A stretch of 53,805 nucleotides of DNA from assembly GCA_028823885.1 (NCBI GenBank), contig JAPPFK010000081.1:9078-62882 (forward strand), read 5' to 3'. Position 1 is the first letter of the stretch, and each line of letters starts with the position of its first letter. Source of the DNA: Rhodospirillales bacterium. Its GTDB lineage: Bacteria > Pseudomonadota > Alphaproteobacteria > Rhodospirillales > UBA2165. Shown here in pieces: positions 45,192 to 53,805 of this stretch. The notes beneath the pieces were generated by a model. That model was not told the DNA's origin and made no database searches. It worked only from the letters and a program-made list of their open reading frames with translations. A program made the position numbers and the translations under genes.

Positions 45192-46715
45192 ATGTTTGCA
45201 CAAGCCTTGGCCCGAACAGCCCGGATATACGGCACGCGGACGGCGGTGGTAAGCGAGGCCGGACGGCTGACCTGGCAGGAATTGGCCGGACGGATCGGTT
45301 CGGTTGCCGCGGGATTGCGGGAACTTGGATTGCAGCCCGCGGACAGGATCGCCGTTGTGGCCGGCAATTCTCCGGAACATCTCGTCATGATGTATGCCGT
45401 GGCGTGGGCGGGGTTTGTTCACGTTCCGCTGAACACCCGCTTGGCCATAGCGGAAATGAAGCAGATAGCGGATGAAGCCGAGGTCTCGGCGATTGCCGCC
45501 GACGGGGAGAACAAGGACGCGCTCGCCGCCCTCTCCGGCGCCGCTGCCAAATCCCCGGTCCTCATCGATCTCGATGGCGGAACCGGCCAAGGACATGGGC
45601 TTGACGCACTCGCCCGAAATGACGGCATGGAGCCGTGGAAAGCGGAGATGTGGGATCTCGCCGCCCTCTACTACACCGGGGGCACCACCGGCCGGCCGAA
45701 GGGCGTCATGATCAGCGACGGCGCATTGACGGTTCAAACCCTGAATTTGGTTAACGATCTCAACATCTCGTCCGAGACGGTTTACATCCATGCGCCGCCT
45801 ATTTTTCACCTCGCGGGCGCCGGGGTGACTCACGCCTGCGCCTTCGCCGGCGCCATGCAGATTTTCCCGGCGGAGCTGTCTCCGGCCGAATTCCTGCAAA
45901 CGGTCGCGCATCATGACGTGACCCTTGTCAGCCTGATCCCGACCATGCTGGCCGGGATGATGGAGGCTCCCGATGTCAGCGACGCCTTCAAGGCCGTACG
46001 CACTATCGTTTACGGCGCCGCGCCGATCTCCGAGGTTCTCCTCAGAAAAGTGATGGACCGGTGCCCTGAGGTGGATCTGGTCCAAATCTACGGCCAAACG
46101 GAATGTACGGGTCCTTGCCTCATATTGCCGCCGGAGCGTCATACCCTGTCCGGTCCGCTGGCGGGAAAGCTGAATACGGCCGGCCGGGCCAATATGACGA
46201 GCGAAGTCCGTATCGTGGATGAGAGCGGGCGACCCGCTCCACCGGGGGCGGCCGGGGAGATTTTGATCAGAGGGCCGTCCGTCATGCTGGGCTATTGGAA
46301 ACAGCCGGAGGCTACCGAACAAACATTGAAGGATGGCTGGCTCCACACCGGCGATGTGGGCGTTATGGATGAAGATGGGTTTGTGCGCATCGCCGACCGG
46401 TTGAAGGACATGATTGTCAGTGGGGGCGAGAACGTATTCTGCGGTGAAGTCGAAAATGCCGTTGCCGAACATCCCGAAGTGATCGCCTGCGCCGTCATCG
46501 GGGTGCCGGACGAAAAATGGGGCGAGCGCGTGCACGCCGTCGTCGTGGTTGGCGATGGCGCGACCCTGTCGGAGACGTCTCTCCGCGAACACTGCAAAAG
46601 CCTCATCGCCGGCTACAAATGCCCGCGAAGCGCGACGTTCACAACCGATCCGCTGCCCTTGAGCGCGGTTGGGAAGGTCCGAAAAGACCTCCTGCGGGAT
46701 CACGCCGCCGGTTAA
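45192..46715 (+). CDS. acyl-CoA synthetase (AMP-forming)
   Basis: This 507-residue enzyme is of the ANL superfamily. The ATP loop is LYYTGGTTGRPKGVMI, the adenylate site IYGQTECTGPCL, the hinge WLHTGDVGVMDEDGFVRIAD, and the catalytic Lys is in LSAVGKVRKDLLRD. It activates a carboxylic acid to its CoA ester through an acyl-AMP. The chain length or ring type cannot be read from sequence alone. The ATG directly abuts the TetR stop, indicating coupled translation. Confidence 0.92.
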   Translation: MFAQALARTARIYGTRTAVVSEAGRLTWQELAGRIGSVAAGLRELGLQPADRIAVVAGNSPEHLVMMYAVAWAGFVHVPLNTRLAIAEMKQIADEAEVSAIAADGENKDALAALSGAAAKSPVLIDLDGGTGQGHGLDALARNDGMEPWKAEMWDLAALYYTGGTTGRPKGVMISDGALTVQTLNLVNDLNISSETVYIHAPPIFHLAGAGVTHACAFAGAMQIFPAELSPAEFLQTVAHHDVTLVSLIPTMLAGMMEAPDVSDAFKAVRTIVYGAAPISEVLLRKVMDRCPEVDLVQIYGQTECTGPCLILPPERHTLSGPLAGKLNTAGRANMTSEVRIVDESGRPAPPGAAGEILIRGPSVMLGYWKQPEATEQTLKDGWLHTGDVGVMDEDGFVRIADRLKDMIVSGGENVFCGEVENAVAEHPEVIACAVIGVPDEKWGERVHAVVVVGDGATLSETSLREHCKSLIAGYKCPRSATFTTDPLPLSAVGKVRKDLLRDHAAG

Positions 46716-46725
46716 GGGAGGAGAC

Positions 46726-47910
46726 ATGTTTCAGGACACCATGAGACGAAAACTGTTTTCCCAGGAACATGACATGTTCCGGGATCAGGTCCGGCGATTT
46801 GTCGAAACGGAAGTCGTGCCGTTTCTCGATGAATGGGACGAACAAGGCGTTGTTTCCCGCGGCGTATGGGAGAAGGCCGGCGCCGCCGGCATGCTCTGTC
46901 CGACCGTGCCGGAAGAATATGGCGGTGTTGGCGGCGACTACCTGTTCAGCGTCGTGGTCCTGGAGGAAATGGCCCGGGTCGGGGCGTCGGGTCCCGGTTT
47001 CAACATCCATTCGGAAATGGCGGCGCCCTATCTGGAGCGGTTCGGCAGCGAACATCAGAAAGCCCAGTGGCTGCCGAAGTTCGTCAGCGGGGAGGCTATC
47101 TCGGGGATTGCCCTGACCGAGCCGGGAGCGGGAAGCGATCTCCGCAGCATGGCGACGAGCGCCAGGAAAACCAATGCGGGCTATGTCTTGAACGGGCAGA
47201 AAGTCTTCATCTCCAACGGCCAGTTGGGAGATGTCTTCTTCGTCGCCGCGAAAACGAAAAACGAATATGCCACGGACAGCATGTCCCTGTTTTTGGTCGA
47301 AGCGGACACGCCCGGGTTCAAGCGGGGCAGGAACCTCAAGAAGATCGGCGCAAAGGCGCAGGATACGTCGGAACTGTTTTTCGACAATGTCGAAGTGCCC
47401 CATGAAAACCTCGTCGGTGAAGAGGAGGGGCAGGGATTTTTCCAATTGATGCATGGCCTCGCCCGGGAACGCCTGACCATCGCCGTCAGCAGCCTGGCCA
47501 AGTCGGAAGGGGTTTTCCGGGACACCGTCGCCTATGCCGCCGACCGGGAACTCTTCCACAAGAAACTGACCGACTTCCAAAACACCCAGTTCAAATTGGC
47601 CGAAGTCCACACGGAACTCACCGTCGGGCGGTGCCTGGTCGACCGGTTGCTGGAGGACTATCTGGACGGCGAACTGAGCGCGGACACGGCCGCAGCGGCG
47701 AAACTCTGGACCACCGAAATGCAGGGACGCACGGTCGATACCTGCCTGCAGTTGTTCGGCGGCTGGGGGTATATGTGGGAGTATCCCGTCGCCCGCGCCT
47801 ACGCGGAGGCCCGGGTCGAGCGGATTGCCGGCGGATCGTCCGAGGTCATGAAATCCATCATCAGCAAATCCCTTTTCAGGAAAATGGATATCAAGGCTGA
47901 ATTCAGCTAG
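46726..47910 (+). CDS. acyl-CoA dehydrogenase
   Basis: This 394-residue flavoenzyme introduces a 2,3 double bond into acyl-CoA. ISGIALTEPGAGSDLRSMAT is the flavin signature, and LQLFGGWGYMWEYPVARAYA and ERIAGGSSEVMKSIISKSL the C-terminal one. The GGSSE there resembles long-chain types, in which the catalytic Glu lies elsewhere than in medium-chain enzymes. ATG 46726 is preceded by GGGAGGAG. It follows the ligase by ten bases. Confidence 0.93.
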   Translation: MFQDTMRRKLFSQEHDMFRDQVRRFVETEVVPFLDEWDEQGVVSRGVWEKAGAAGMLCPTVPEEYGGVGGDYLFSVVVLEEMARVGASGPGFNIHSEMAAPYLERFGSEHQKAQWLPKFVSGEAISGIALTEPGAGSDLRSMATSARKTNAGYVLNGQKVFISNGQLGDVFFVAAKTKNEYATDSMSLFLVEADTPGFKRGRNLKKIGAKAQDTSELFFDNVEVPHENLVGEEEGQGFFQLMHGLARERLTIAVSSLAKSEGVFRDTVAYAADRELFHKKLTDFQNTQFKLAEVHTELTVGRCLVDRLLEDYLDGELSADTAAAAKLWTTEMQGRTVDTCLQLFGGWGYMWEYPVARAYAEARVERIAGGSSEVMKSIISKSLFRKMDIKAEFS

Positions 47911-47924
47911 CGGAGGGGACGGCG

Positions 47925-50051
47925 ATGCCGGTCATCAAAATCGAAGATTATGGCGATGGCGTGCGCGGGATCGTGTTCGACCGTCCGGACTCCCCCCACA
48001 ACTTCATGAACAGCGAAGTCGTACGGGAACTCCATGCGGCTGTCCGGCGGCTGGCGGCGGACGATGGCGTGAAGGGTGTCGTGATCGCCTCGGCCAAGAA
48101 GTCCTTTCTGGTCGGCGGTGATTTGAAGGAGCTGCAGGCCTTGAAGACGCCCGGGGATGCCGCCGCCATCATCGCCGACGTTCAGTCCTGTATGCGGGAT
48201 ATGGAACGGGCGCCCAAACCCTTCGTCGCCGCCGTGAACGGCCTCGCGCTGGGCGGCGGTCTCGAGGTTGCGCTTGCCTGCACCTATCGGATAGCGGCGG
48301 ATGATTCGCGCCTGAAGCTCGGCCTGCCGGAGGTTTCTTTCGGCCTGATCCCGGGCGCCGGCGGCACCCAGCGGCTCCCCCGCCTCGTCGGTCTGGCGGC
48401 GGCGCTCCCGATCCTGGTCGAGGACCGGCGGGTGACGGCCGCCAAGGCTCTGGAGATCGGTCTCCTCGATCAGATCGTCCCGGCCGATGACCTTGCCGGG
48501 CAAGCCAAGGAAGCCATCCTGTCGAACACCGCGCCTCCGGATCAGCCATGGGACCGCGACGGGTTTGAGCGGCCCGGTCCGTCTCCGGCCTCTCGGGAAG
48601 GCCGGGACGTCCTGGACGCCATGTGGGCGAAAATCGGGCGCTTCAGGCCCGGTCTGGAGCCGGCCCCCCAGGCGATCATGGAAGCGGTCGAGGGAGGGTT
48701 GGCAAGGCCGTTCGAGGATGGGCTCAGGCTCGAGCGGGAGAAATTCGCCGGTGTCGCCGCGTCGAAGGTCGTCAAAAACAAGATCAGGACCTTGTTCCTC
48801 GGCCTCAATGACGCCAATGGGATGAAAGACCGGCCCGGCGACATTGCCCCCTATGACATCAAGAGCGTGGCGGTCGTCGGCGTGGGCCAGATGGGCTCGG
48901 GGATCGCCTACTGCGCCGCCGAAGCCGGGTATGACGTTTTTCTGCTGGAGGCCGACAAGGACCGGCTGGACGCCGGGGCCGCGGCGATTGCCAAACGGGT
49001 TCGGGGCGCCGTCGAGAGAAACCGCATGAAACCGGATGCCGCCGAGGCGATGCTGTCCCGCCTGAAACCGACGGCGTCGTACGACGATATCGCAGGCGTC
49101 GACATGGTGTTTGAAGCGGTCTCCGAAGTGCAATCGGTCAAGGATCGCGTGACGGCGTCGGCAAGCGCGGCTGTCGGCCCGGAGGTTCCCATCGCCAGCA
49201 ACACGTCGACGATTCCCATATCCCGTCTTGCCGGCAGCGCCGCGCGTCCGGAACGCTTCATCGGGCTGCACTTTTTCGCGCCGGTGGACCGAATGAAGCT
49301 GGTCGAGGTCATCAAGGGCGAGCAAACGGACCGGCCGACGGTTGCCCGGGCGCTCGATGCCGTTGCCGGCATGCGGAAGACGCCTATCGTCGTGAATGAC
49401 GGTTTGGGGTTCTTCACCAGCCGCGTGGTCGGGGCATATACCGGGGAGGCCTTCACCTTGCTGGCCGAAGGCCGGGCTCCCGATCTGATCGACGATGTCG
49501 CCCTCAAGGCCGGCATGCCCATCGGCCCATTGGCGATGGCGGATATCACCTCGCTCACGCTGTTGAAAGACATCGTTGCGTCGATTTCCGGCGATGGGTC
49601 GGCAACCGGCCTGAAAGGCCTGCGGCTCGCCGAGGCGCTCGAGAAACTGACGCGCGCCGGACGGACCGGCAAAGCCGGCGGCGGCATCTATGATTATGGT
49701 GAAACCGGTCCGCAACCCTGGCCCGGCCTGGCGGACTGTTTCCCGCGGGCCACCGAAGAGCTTGATCGGGAGACCATCGAGAAACGGCTCCTTTATGCTC
49801 AGTCGCTCGAGGCCGTACGGGCGATGGAGGAAGGCGTGATCGAGAACCCGATCGACGCCGACGTGGGATCGGTCCTGGGATGGGCGTTTCCGTCGGCCCA
49901 TGGCGGTGTGATCGGGCTGATCGATACGGTTGGGCCGGCCGAGTTTGTTGCGGCGTGCGACGAAATGAAAGCCCGGTTCGGCGGACGGTTCGAGGCGCCG
50001 GCGATGTTGCGGAACATGGCCCGGCGCGGTCAGCTCTTTTTCCCGGCCTAG
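47925..50051 (+). CDS. FadB/FadJ-type enoyl-CoA hydratase / 3-hydroxyacyl-CoA dehydrogenase
   Basis: This 708-residue two-domain enzyme has an N-terminal crotonase domain (about 1-190) with [20 protein letters not shown] and [20 protein letters not shown], supplying the oxyanion hole and both glutamates. From about 305 is an NAD-binding dehydrogenase domain, [20 protein letters not shown], with [13 protein letters not shown] and [20 protein letters not shown] and a C-terminal helical domain. It would hydrate and then oxidise the enoyl-CoA from the preceding dehydrogenase. The thiolase that usually accompanies it is replaced in this cluster by the divergent thiolase-like/DUF35 pair. Confidence 0.93.
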   Translation: MPVIKIEDYGDGVRGIVFDRPDSPHNFMNSEVVRELHAAVRRLAADDGVKGVVIASAKKSFLVGGDLKELQALKTPGDAAAIIADVQSCMRDMERAPKPFVAAVNGLALGGGLEVALACTYRIAADDSRLKLGLPEVSFGLIPGAGGTQRLPRLVGLAAALPILVEDRRVTAAKALEIGLLDQIVPADDLAGQAKEAILSNTAPPDQPWDRDGFERPGPSPASREGRDVLDAMWAKIGRFRPGLEPAPQAIMEAVEGGLARPFEDGLRLEREKFAGVAASKVVKNKIRTLFLGLNDANGMKDRPGDIAPYDIKSVAVVGVGQMGSGIAYCAAEAGYDVFLLEADKDRLDAGAAAIAKRVRGAVERNRMKPDAAEAMLSRLKPTASYDDIAGVDMVFEAVSEVQSVKDRVTASASAAVGPEVPIASNTSTIPISRLAGSAARPERFIGLHFFAPVDRMKLVEVIKGEQTDRPTVARALDAVAGMRKTPIVVNDGLGFFTSRVVGAYTGEAFTLLAEGRAPDLIDDVALKAGMPIGPLAMADITSLTLLKDIVASISGDGSATGLKGLRLAEALEKLTRAGRTGKAGGGIYDYGETGPQPWPGLADCFPRATEELDRETIEKRLLYAQSLEAVRAMEEGVIENPIDADVGSVLGWAFPSAHGGVIGLIDTVGPAEFVAACDEMKARFGGRFEAPAMLRNMARRGQLFFPA

Positions 50052-50055
50052 CACC

Positions 50056-51147
50056 ATGGGACCGCTGTCGGGATATCGAATCGTCGAGCTGGGAGGACTG
50101 GGCCCTGCGCCCATGTGCGGCCTGCTGCTCGCGGATCTGGGCGCCGAGATCATCCTCGTCGAGCGTCCGGGCGATGCCGAGATCGGGGTCGATGCCGTGA
50201 AATCCATTGAACGCCGGGGCAAGCGCTCAATCGAGCTGGACCTGAAGGACCGCCGCTCGATCGAGATTGCCCTCAAACTGATCGAGACGGCGGACGGCCT
50301 GATCGAGGGTTTCCGCCCCGGCGTGGCGGAACGTCTCGGGCTGGGCCCGGATTCGTGCCGCGCGCATAACTCTAAACTGGTCTACGGGCGGGTGACCGGA
50401 TGGGGTCAGGATGGGCCCCTGGCTCAAACCGCGGGACACGACATCAACTATATTTCCATTGCGGGCGCCTTGCATGCCATCGGACCCGCCGGCGGCCCGC
50501 CCGTGCCGCCATTGAATCTGGTCGGCGACTATGGCGGCGGCGCCATGTATCTGGCCTGCGGCATGTTGGCCGGCCTTTTGGAGGCTCAGGTGTCCGGACG
50601 GGGCCAGGTCGTCGATGCGGCGATGCTGGATGGCGCACTTTTTCAAATGTCGTTGTTTTTCTCTCTTCACGCGGCCGGCCGGTGGCGGGGAGAGAGGGGC
50701 GGCAATGATGTGGATGGCGGCGCCCCGTACTACCGGACTTACGAAACCCGGGACGGAAGGTTCGTCGCCGTCGGGGCCCTGGAGCAGAAATTCTACGAGG
50801 AACTGGTGAATGGACTCGGCCTCGACGCGGCCGGCCTTCCGGACCGCATGGACCCGAACAACTGGCCGAATCTGACCGCTCGCTTCGAAGCCGCCTTTAA
50901 GGCCAAATCACAACGCGAGTGGGGGGCGATTTTCGACGGGACCGACGCGTGTATCACACCGGTTCTGCCGTTGACGGAAGTTGCCGATCATCCGCATGTC
51001 ATAGCCCGGGAGTGTATCGTGGAAATCGCCGGTCTTGCCCAGCCGCGCCCCGGTCCGCGCTTTAGCCGCAGCACGCTCGCCGATCCTTCGAGCCCCGAGG
51101 AGAAGGGAGCCAGCACCGCGGCAATTCTTGAGGAATTGGGCTTTTAG
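50056..51147 (+). CDS. alpha-methylacyl-CoA racemase-like CaiB/BaiF family protein
   Basis: This 363-residue family III CoA-transferase fold protein starts GYRIVELGGLGPAPMCGLLL-ADLGAEI. GHDINYISIAGALHAIG and VVDAAMLDGALFQMSLF carry the His and Asp used by alpha-methylacyl-CoA racemase for alpha-proton exchange, which favours a racemase over a CoA transferase. A racemase implies a substrate with an alpha-methyl branch, as in isoprenoid or sterol side chains. It is the last gene of the operon; ATG 50056 follows the preceding stop by four bases. Confidence 0.85.
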   Translation: MGPLSGYRIVELGGLGPAPMCGLLLADLGAEIILVERPGDAEIGVDAVKSIERRGKRSIELDLKDRRSIEIALKLIETADGLIEGFRPGVAERLGLGPDSCRAHNSKLVYGRVTGWGQDGPLAQTAGHDINYISIAGALHAIGPAGGPPVPPLNLVGDYGGGAMYLACGMLAGLLEAQVSGRGQVVDAAMLDGALFQMSLFFSLHAAGRWRGERGGNDVDGGAPYYRTYETRDGRFVAVGALEQKFYEELVNGLGLDAAGLPDRMDPNNWPNLTARFEAAFKAKSQREWGAIFDGTDACITPVLPLTEVADHPHVIARECIVEIAGLAQPRPGPRFSRSTLADPSSPEEKGASTAAILEELGF

Positions 51148-51170
51148 GCCATCTCGGACCGCAACGGAAA

Positions 51171-51201
51171 AGGCCCGGACGCTGGCTCTGCGTCCGGGCC
51201 T
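51171..51201 (-). terminator. strong bidirectional terminator
   Basis: AGGCCCGGACGC (51171-51182) and GCGTCCGGGCCT (51190-51201) form a perfect 12-bp stem around TGGCTCT. On the minus strand it is followed by TTTT, so it primarily ends the TAXI-protein transcript; it also lies 24 bases past the convergent racemase-like gene. Confidence 0.88.
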
Positions 51202-51239
51202 AACCTTTATGTCACTGCAATACGAAAGCCGGTACGGGA

Positions 51240-52286
51240 TTATCCTTTCGCACAATCGGCAACTTTGTGTCCGGCCTCTTCCCAAGCCTCGACGGCGCCC
51301 GCATGAAGTTTCACGCCGCCATTGCAGATGCCATGCTCTTTATTGTCGACCGTTCCGTAGCGTTGCGCCTTGGCGAACGGCACTTTCCTCTGCAGGTCCG
51401 GGATGCTCTTTATGAATGCCGCCGTCAGCGCCTTGGCGAGTTTCTTGTCCATATTTTTGTGGACGAAGTCGCCGCCGGTATTCGCGACGGTCCGAAACAT
51501 GTTGTCCTCGGAGATGATCCTGGCGTTTTCCCCATAGTGGGCCAATTCGCTGACCGGGAACATTGCCGGGGCATTACCGGGTGCATTCAAGTATTTTTGC
51601 CACGCCGCACCTTCATACTTGGCCTTGGGTACCGACACGATGTTGATCTTGCCGGCGGCCATGTAGATGGGCATGTACTCGGACGGATTGGTCCCCGGGC
51701 GGACAGCCGCATCCACCGACCGATCCAGGAAGATCGCGGTAGCTTGTCCCCACGCGACCTGCTTACCGGTGTAGTCTTTGCCGTCTTCAAGTCCGGCGGA
51801 AAGACGAATCACCTGACGGGCGGCAATCAACGCACCGCCGCGCGGCGGCCCGTTGTGGACGTTTTTCCCTTTCAGTTTGTCAAAGCTGTCGATTCCGGTG
51901 CTTTGGAAAGCGATCAGGTAAATGGACGCCAAATGGTAGGGATAGAGCAGACGAAGGTTTTCCGAGAGCTGTTTGCCCTTTTCCTTTCCAAGTCCCGAGT
52001 AGGGGCCGAGGCCTTTGGACATCAGAAACTGCAATATCATGGCGCCCGCGGTGATGTCGGTCCTGCCTTCGGCCACGTCCCGCATGGTCTTGGTCAGGGT
52101 CTTTCCGGTCTGTACCTGAATGGTCGCGATTTTATTTACCGCTGCGACTTCGGCGAGATTCTTTGCCGCGATATCCGTGGAGCCGCCAGGCGTTGCCGCG
52201 GTCATGGTAAGCTTGAGGCTCTGAGCCTGGGCACTGCCGGCGACAAGCAAGGCCGCCGCTCCCGCAATTAGTATAGATTTCACCAA
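51240..52286 (-). CDS. TAXI-family TRAP transporter solute-binding protein
   Basis: This is a 348-residue exported binding protein. The signal peptide VKSILIAGAAALLVAGSAQA is cleaved after AQA (residue 21). The mature start LKLTMTAATPGGSTDIAAKN, then RLLYPYHLASIYLIAFQS and LKGKNVHNGPPRGGALIAAR, is TAXI-like, though the usual GTGGTGG-type N-terminus is altered. TAXI proteins deliver organic acids to a fused TRAP membrane subunit, which is not encoded in this window. Its position beside the catabolic operon suggests it may bind the pathway substrate. It is convergent with the racemase-like gene. Confidence 0.82.
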   Translation of the reverse strand: MVKSILIAGAAALLVAGSAQAQSLKLTMTAATPGGSTDIAAKNLAEVAAVNKIATIQVQTGKTLTKTMRDVAEGRTDITAGAMILQFLMSKGLGPYSGLGKEKGKQLSENLRLLYPYHLASIYLIAFQSTGIDSFDKLKGKNVHNGPPRGGALIAARQVIRLSAGLEDGKDYTGKQVAWGQATAIFLDRSVDAAVRPGTNPSEYMPIYMAAGKINIVSVPKAKYEGAAWQKYLNAPGNAPAMFPVSELAHYGENARIISEDNMFRTVANTGGDFVHKNMDKKLAKALTAAFIKSIPDLQRKVPFAKAQRYGTVDNKEHGICNGGVKLHAGAVEAWEEAGHKVADCAKG

Positions 52287-52467
52287 ATTTCTCCCTGTCT
52301 TACTGGTTGTCTAGTTTCACAAGTTCGATGCCGGACCATGTTAGCACCGGCATTTGGGGGAGTCTCCGGTTTTGGGCCGATAAACCTATCACTCCACCCA
52401 AAGGGGCGGTTGGGTCATCTAAACCGGGATTAATATTGGTCAGAAGCGGACCCTTGGGCGCGGAAGA

Positions 52468-53556
52468 TCAAAATGGCTCAAAATCCCGAAGTTCCGGGAT
52501 CACCTCCTCCGCGAACAGGCGGATGGAACGCATCAGATCATCCTCGGGCAGGTCGGCGAAATTGAACTCGCCCATGAACGTATTGAAGAGGCCGATTTCC
52601 GATGCGGCCCTGAGCTTTCCGGCAACCGTCTCCGGCGAGCCCACGAACATGATGTCGTGCTCGAATATGTAATCCGCGTTGAAGAGATTCAACCGGGTCT
52701 GGATCGACTTCAAATCGCCCCGTTCGATGTAGGGTGCGGTGTACCGCTCGAGGAGATCTTCGAAACTCTCTCCCTCTTTCCTGGGCGGAAGAAATCCCTC
52801 GTAGGCCCGCGCCGCCCGGTGGCGCGCGATCTCCATGGCCTTGTCGTCCGTCTCATCGACATAGACGACCGTGGAGTGGGCTATCTTTGGCTTGTGGGAC
52901 CAGCCGGCCTTGCGCCAATCGTCGATATATTTGCGATAAACCGGTCCCGCTTCCTCATGGGGAAAGACCAGGAAGTAGCCGGTATTGATTCCTTCCCGTG
53001 CGCAAAATTCCAGTGTTTCCGGATCGCGGCTTTGCATCCAAAGCGGGGGATGGGGGCGCTGCATGGGCAGGACGGACAAATTCGCGCTTTTGGTTTCGAA
53101 GTTTTCGCCTTCGTAGCTGAAAGGCTGGTCTTCGCCGAACGCGGCGCGCAGGTACTTCACGAACTCCAGGGTGGGCGACTTCCGGTTCTCGTGGCTGCCC
53201 CCGAATGGTTCGAAATAAGCCGGATTGATCCCCGGGACCAGGCCAAGCTCCATCCGCCCGCCCAGCATTTGGTCGACGATGGCGATTTCCTCGACCAGGC
53301 GGAGCGGATCGTAAAGGGCGGGAATGTACCCCATGGGACCAATGCGCAGGTTCCGGGTTTTAACCCCTGCGCCGACGGAAAACAGGCTGGGCGCCGACAT
53401 CCAGCTCTCATCGGGGCGGAAATGGTGTTCGACACAGAACGCATGGTCAAAGCCCACTTCGTCGCACAACTCCAGTTCCCGCCATAACTGCTCATAGCGC
53501 TGATGCGGACTCATGCCCGGCTTGGCCCAGACGTGGGAAAAATAGGAAAACTGCAC
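52468..53556 (-). CDS. LLM-class flavin-dependent oxidoreductase
   Basis: This 362-residue protein has the bacterial luciferase-like TIM barrel. VQFSYFSHVWAKPGMSPHQR begins it; GFDHAFCVEHHFRPDESWMS and RNLRIGPMGYIPALYDPLRL are typical. Reduced flavin is supplied by a separate reductase not seen here. Functions in this class include alkanesulfonate cleavage, Baeyer-Villiger oxidation and hydroxylations; none can be chosen. GTG 53556 is used because the barrel starts there and AGAGG lies about ten bases upstream; the frame remains open 23 codons more. It lies upstream of the TAXI gene with a 181-base gap holding no gene that I recognise. Confidence 0.85.
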   Translation of the reverse strand: MQFSYFSHVWAKPGMSPHQRYEQLWRELELCDEVGFDHAFCVEHHFRPDESWMSAPSLFSVGAGVKTRNLRIGPMGYIPALYDPLRLVEEIAIVDQMLGGRMELGLVPGINPAYFEPFGGSHENRKSPTLEFVKYLRAAFGEDQPFSYEGENFETKSANLSVLPMQRPHPPLWMQSRDPETLEFCAREGINTGYFLVFPHEEAGPVYRKYIDDWRKAGWSHKPKIAHSTVVYVDETDDKAMEIARHRAARAYEGFLPPRKEGESFEDLLERYTAPYIERGDLKSIQTRLNLFNADYIFEHDIMFVGSPETVAGKLRAASEIGLFNTFMGEFNFADLPEDDLMRSIRLFAEEVIPELRDFEPF

Positions 53557-53679
53557 CCTGACCAGCCTCTTTATAACAACGCGAGAATCTTCACGATTTT
53601 GCCGTCTAGGGCTGATCGACGGCATTGTTGCAGCCGCCCGGTCTCGAATGCGGGCATCTCTACTCGACGGGTTTCGGCG

Positions 53680-53805
53680 GCAGGGGCCCGGCCCCCCCGG
53701 GGGCCCGCCCCCCCCGCAAAAAAAAACCGTTTTTTTGCGCGGGGGGGGTGAACCCGGGGGGGGTAATTTAACCCCCCCCCGTGTTTTTTAGGGGGGCGCC
53801 CATTT
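53680..53805. other. low-complexity homopolymer tail, probably unreliable sequence
   Basis: The last bases consist of successive runs of 6-10 identical bases (C, A, T, G in turn) unlike anything else in the window. I see no gene or regulatory site here and suspect a contig-end base-calling or assembly artefact. Confidence 0.6.

Noticed and set aside
44544..46727. 727-codon minus-strand open frame opposite TetR and the acyl-CoA ligase
   Set aside because: It crosses two convincing genes with intact motifs and shows no family motif of its own.
47907..50276. 789-codon minus-strand open frame opposite the FadB-type gene
   Set aside because: Antisense shadow of a strongly coding plus-strand gene; Arg/Gly/His-rich and without domains.

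Overview
The window reads as chromosomal DNA of an alphaproteobacterium, probably Rhodospirillales-like and GC-rich. The main evidence is the gene order: a PEP carboxykinase divergent from chvI-chvG-hprK-rapZ-EIIA(Man)-ptsH-ahcY, then a DivL-like kinase, tsaE-amgK-murU-addB-addA-trxA. Facing these on the minus strand are folC-trpA-trpB-trpF-pyrF-lapA-ihfB-sppA-rpsA-cmk-aroA, with the FYDLN-acid gene and a tRNA-Ala beyond. This arrangement is typical of Alphaproteobacteria. No organism name can be read from the sequence itself.

Layout. 1-8420: a truncated alpha/beta hydrolase lipoprotein, a small zinc-finger protein, polA, the msrPQ methionine-sulfoxide repair pair, an SRPBCC protein, a GTP-type PEP carboxykinase and a HugZ-like protein. 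8606-25239: a long plus-strand run carrying envelope-stress signalling (ChvGI), a regulatory phosphotransferase branch without sugar permease, SAM-cycle ahcY, a DivL-type pseudokinase, tRNA t6A synthesis (tsaE), MurNAc/GlcNAc recycling (amgK-murU), AddAB recombination and thioredoxin. 25309-35921: a converging minus-strand run for folate, tryptophan, pyrimidine, membrane, nucleoid, translation and shikimate genes. It ends near a plus-strand tRNA-Ala(GGC) at 36675-36750.

Beyond the tRNA the content changes. 36751-39998 is a decayed patch: an orphan higA antitoxin with only the C-terminal part of higB, a secreted arylsulfotransferase carrying four EF-hands, and the wreck of a Rieske oxygenase whose end has been shifted by a 19-bp tandem duplication. 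39999-53556 is an accessory catabolic region. It holds a histone-deacetylase-like amidohydrolase, a thiolase-like/DUF35 pair divergent across an AT-rich repeat-bearing gap from a sulfatase, and a tight operon of TetR, acyl-CoA ligase, acyl-CoA dehydrogenase, FadB-type enzyme and racemase-like CoA-family protein. A lone TAXI binding protein and a luciferase-like monooxygenase follow.

Together the last block looks like a regulated pathway that takes up a (possibly sulfated) branched carboxylic acid, removes the sulfate, activates the acid to a CoA ester, oxidises it, and cleaves it with the thiolase-like/DUF35 pair. The substrate is unknown, and this block is the best candidate for an undescribed system. 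The final ~110 bases are homopolymer-ridden and probably unreliable sequence.
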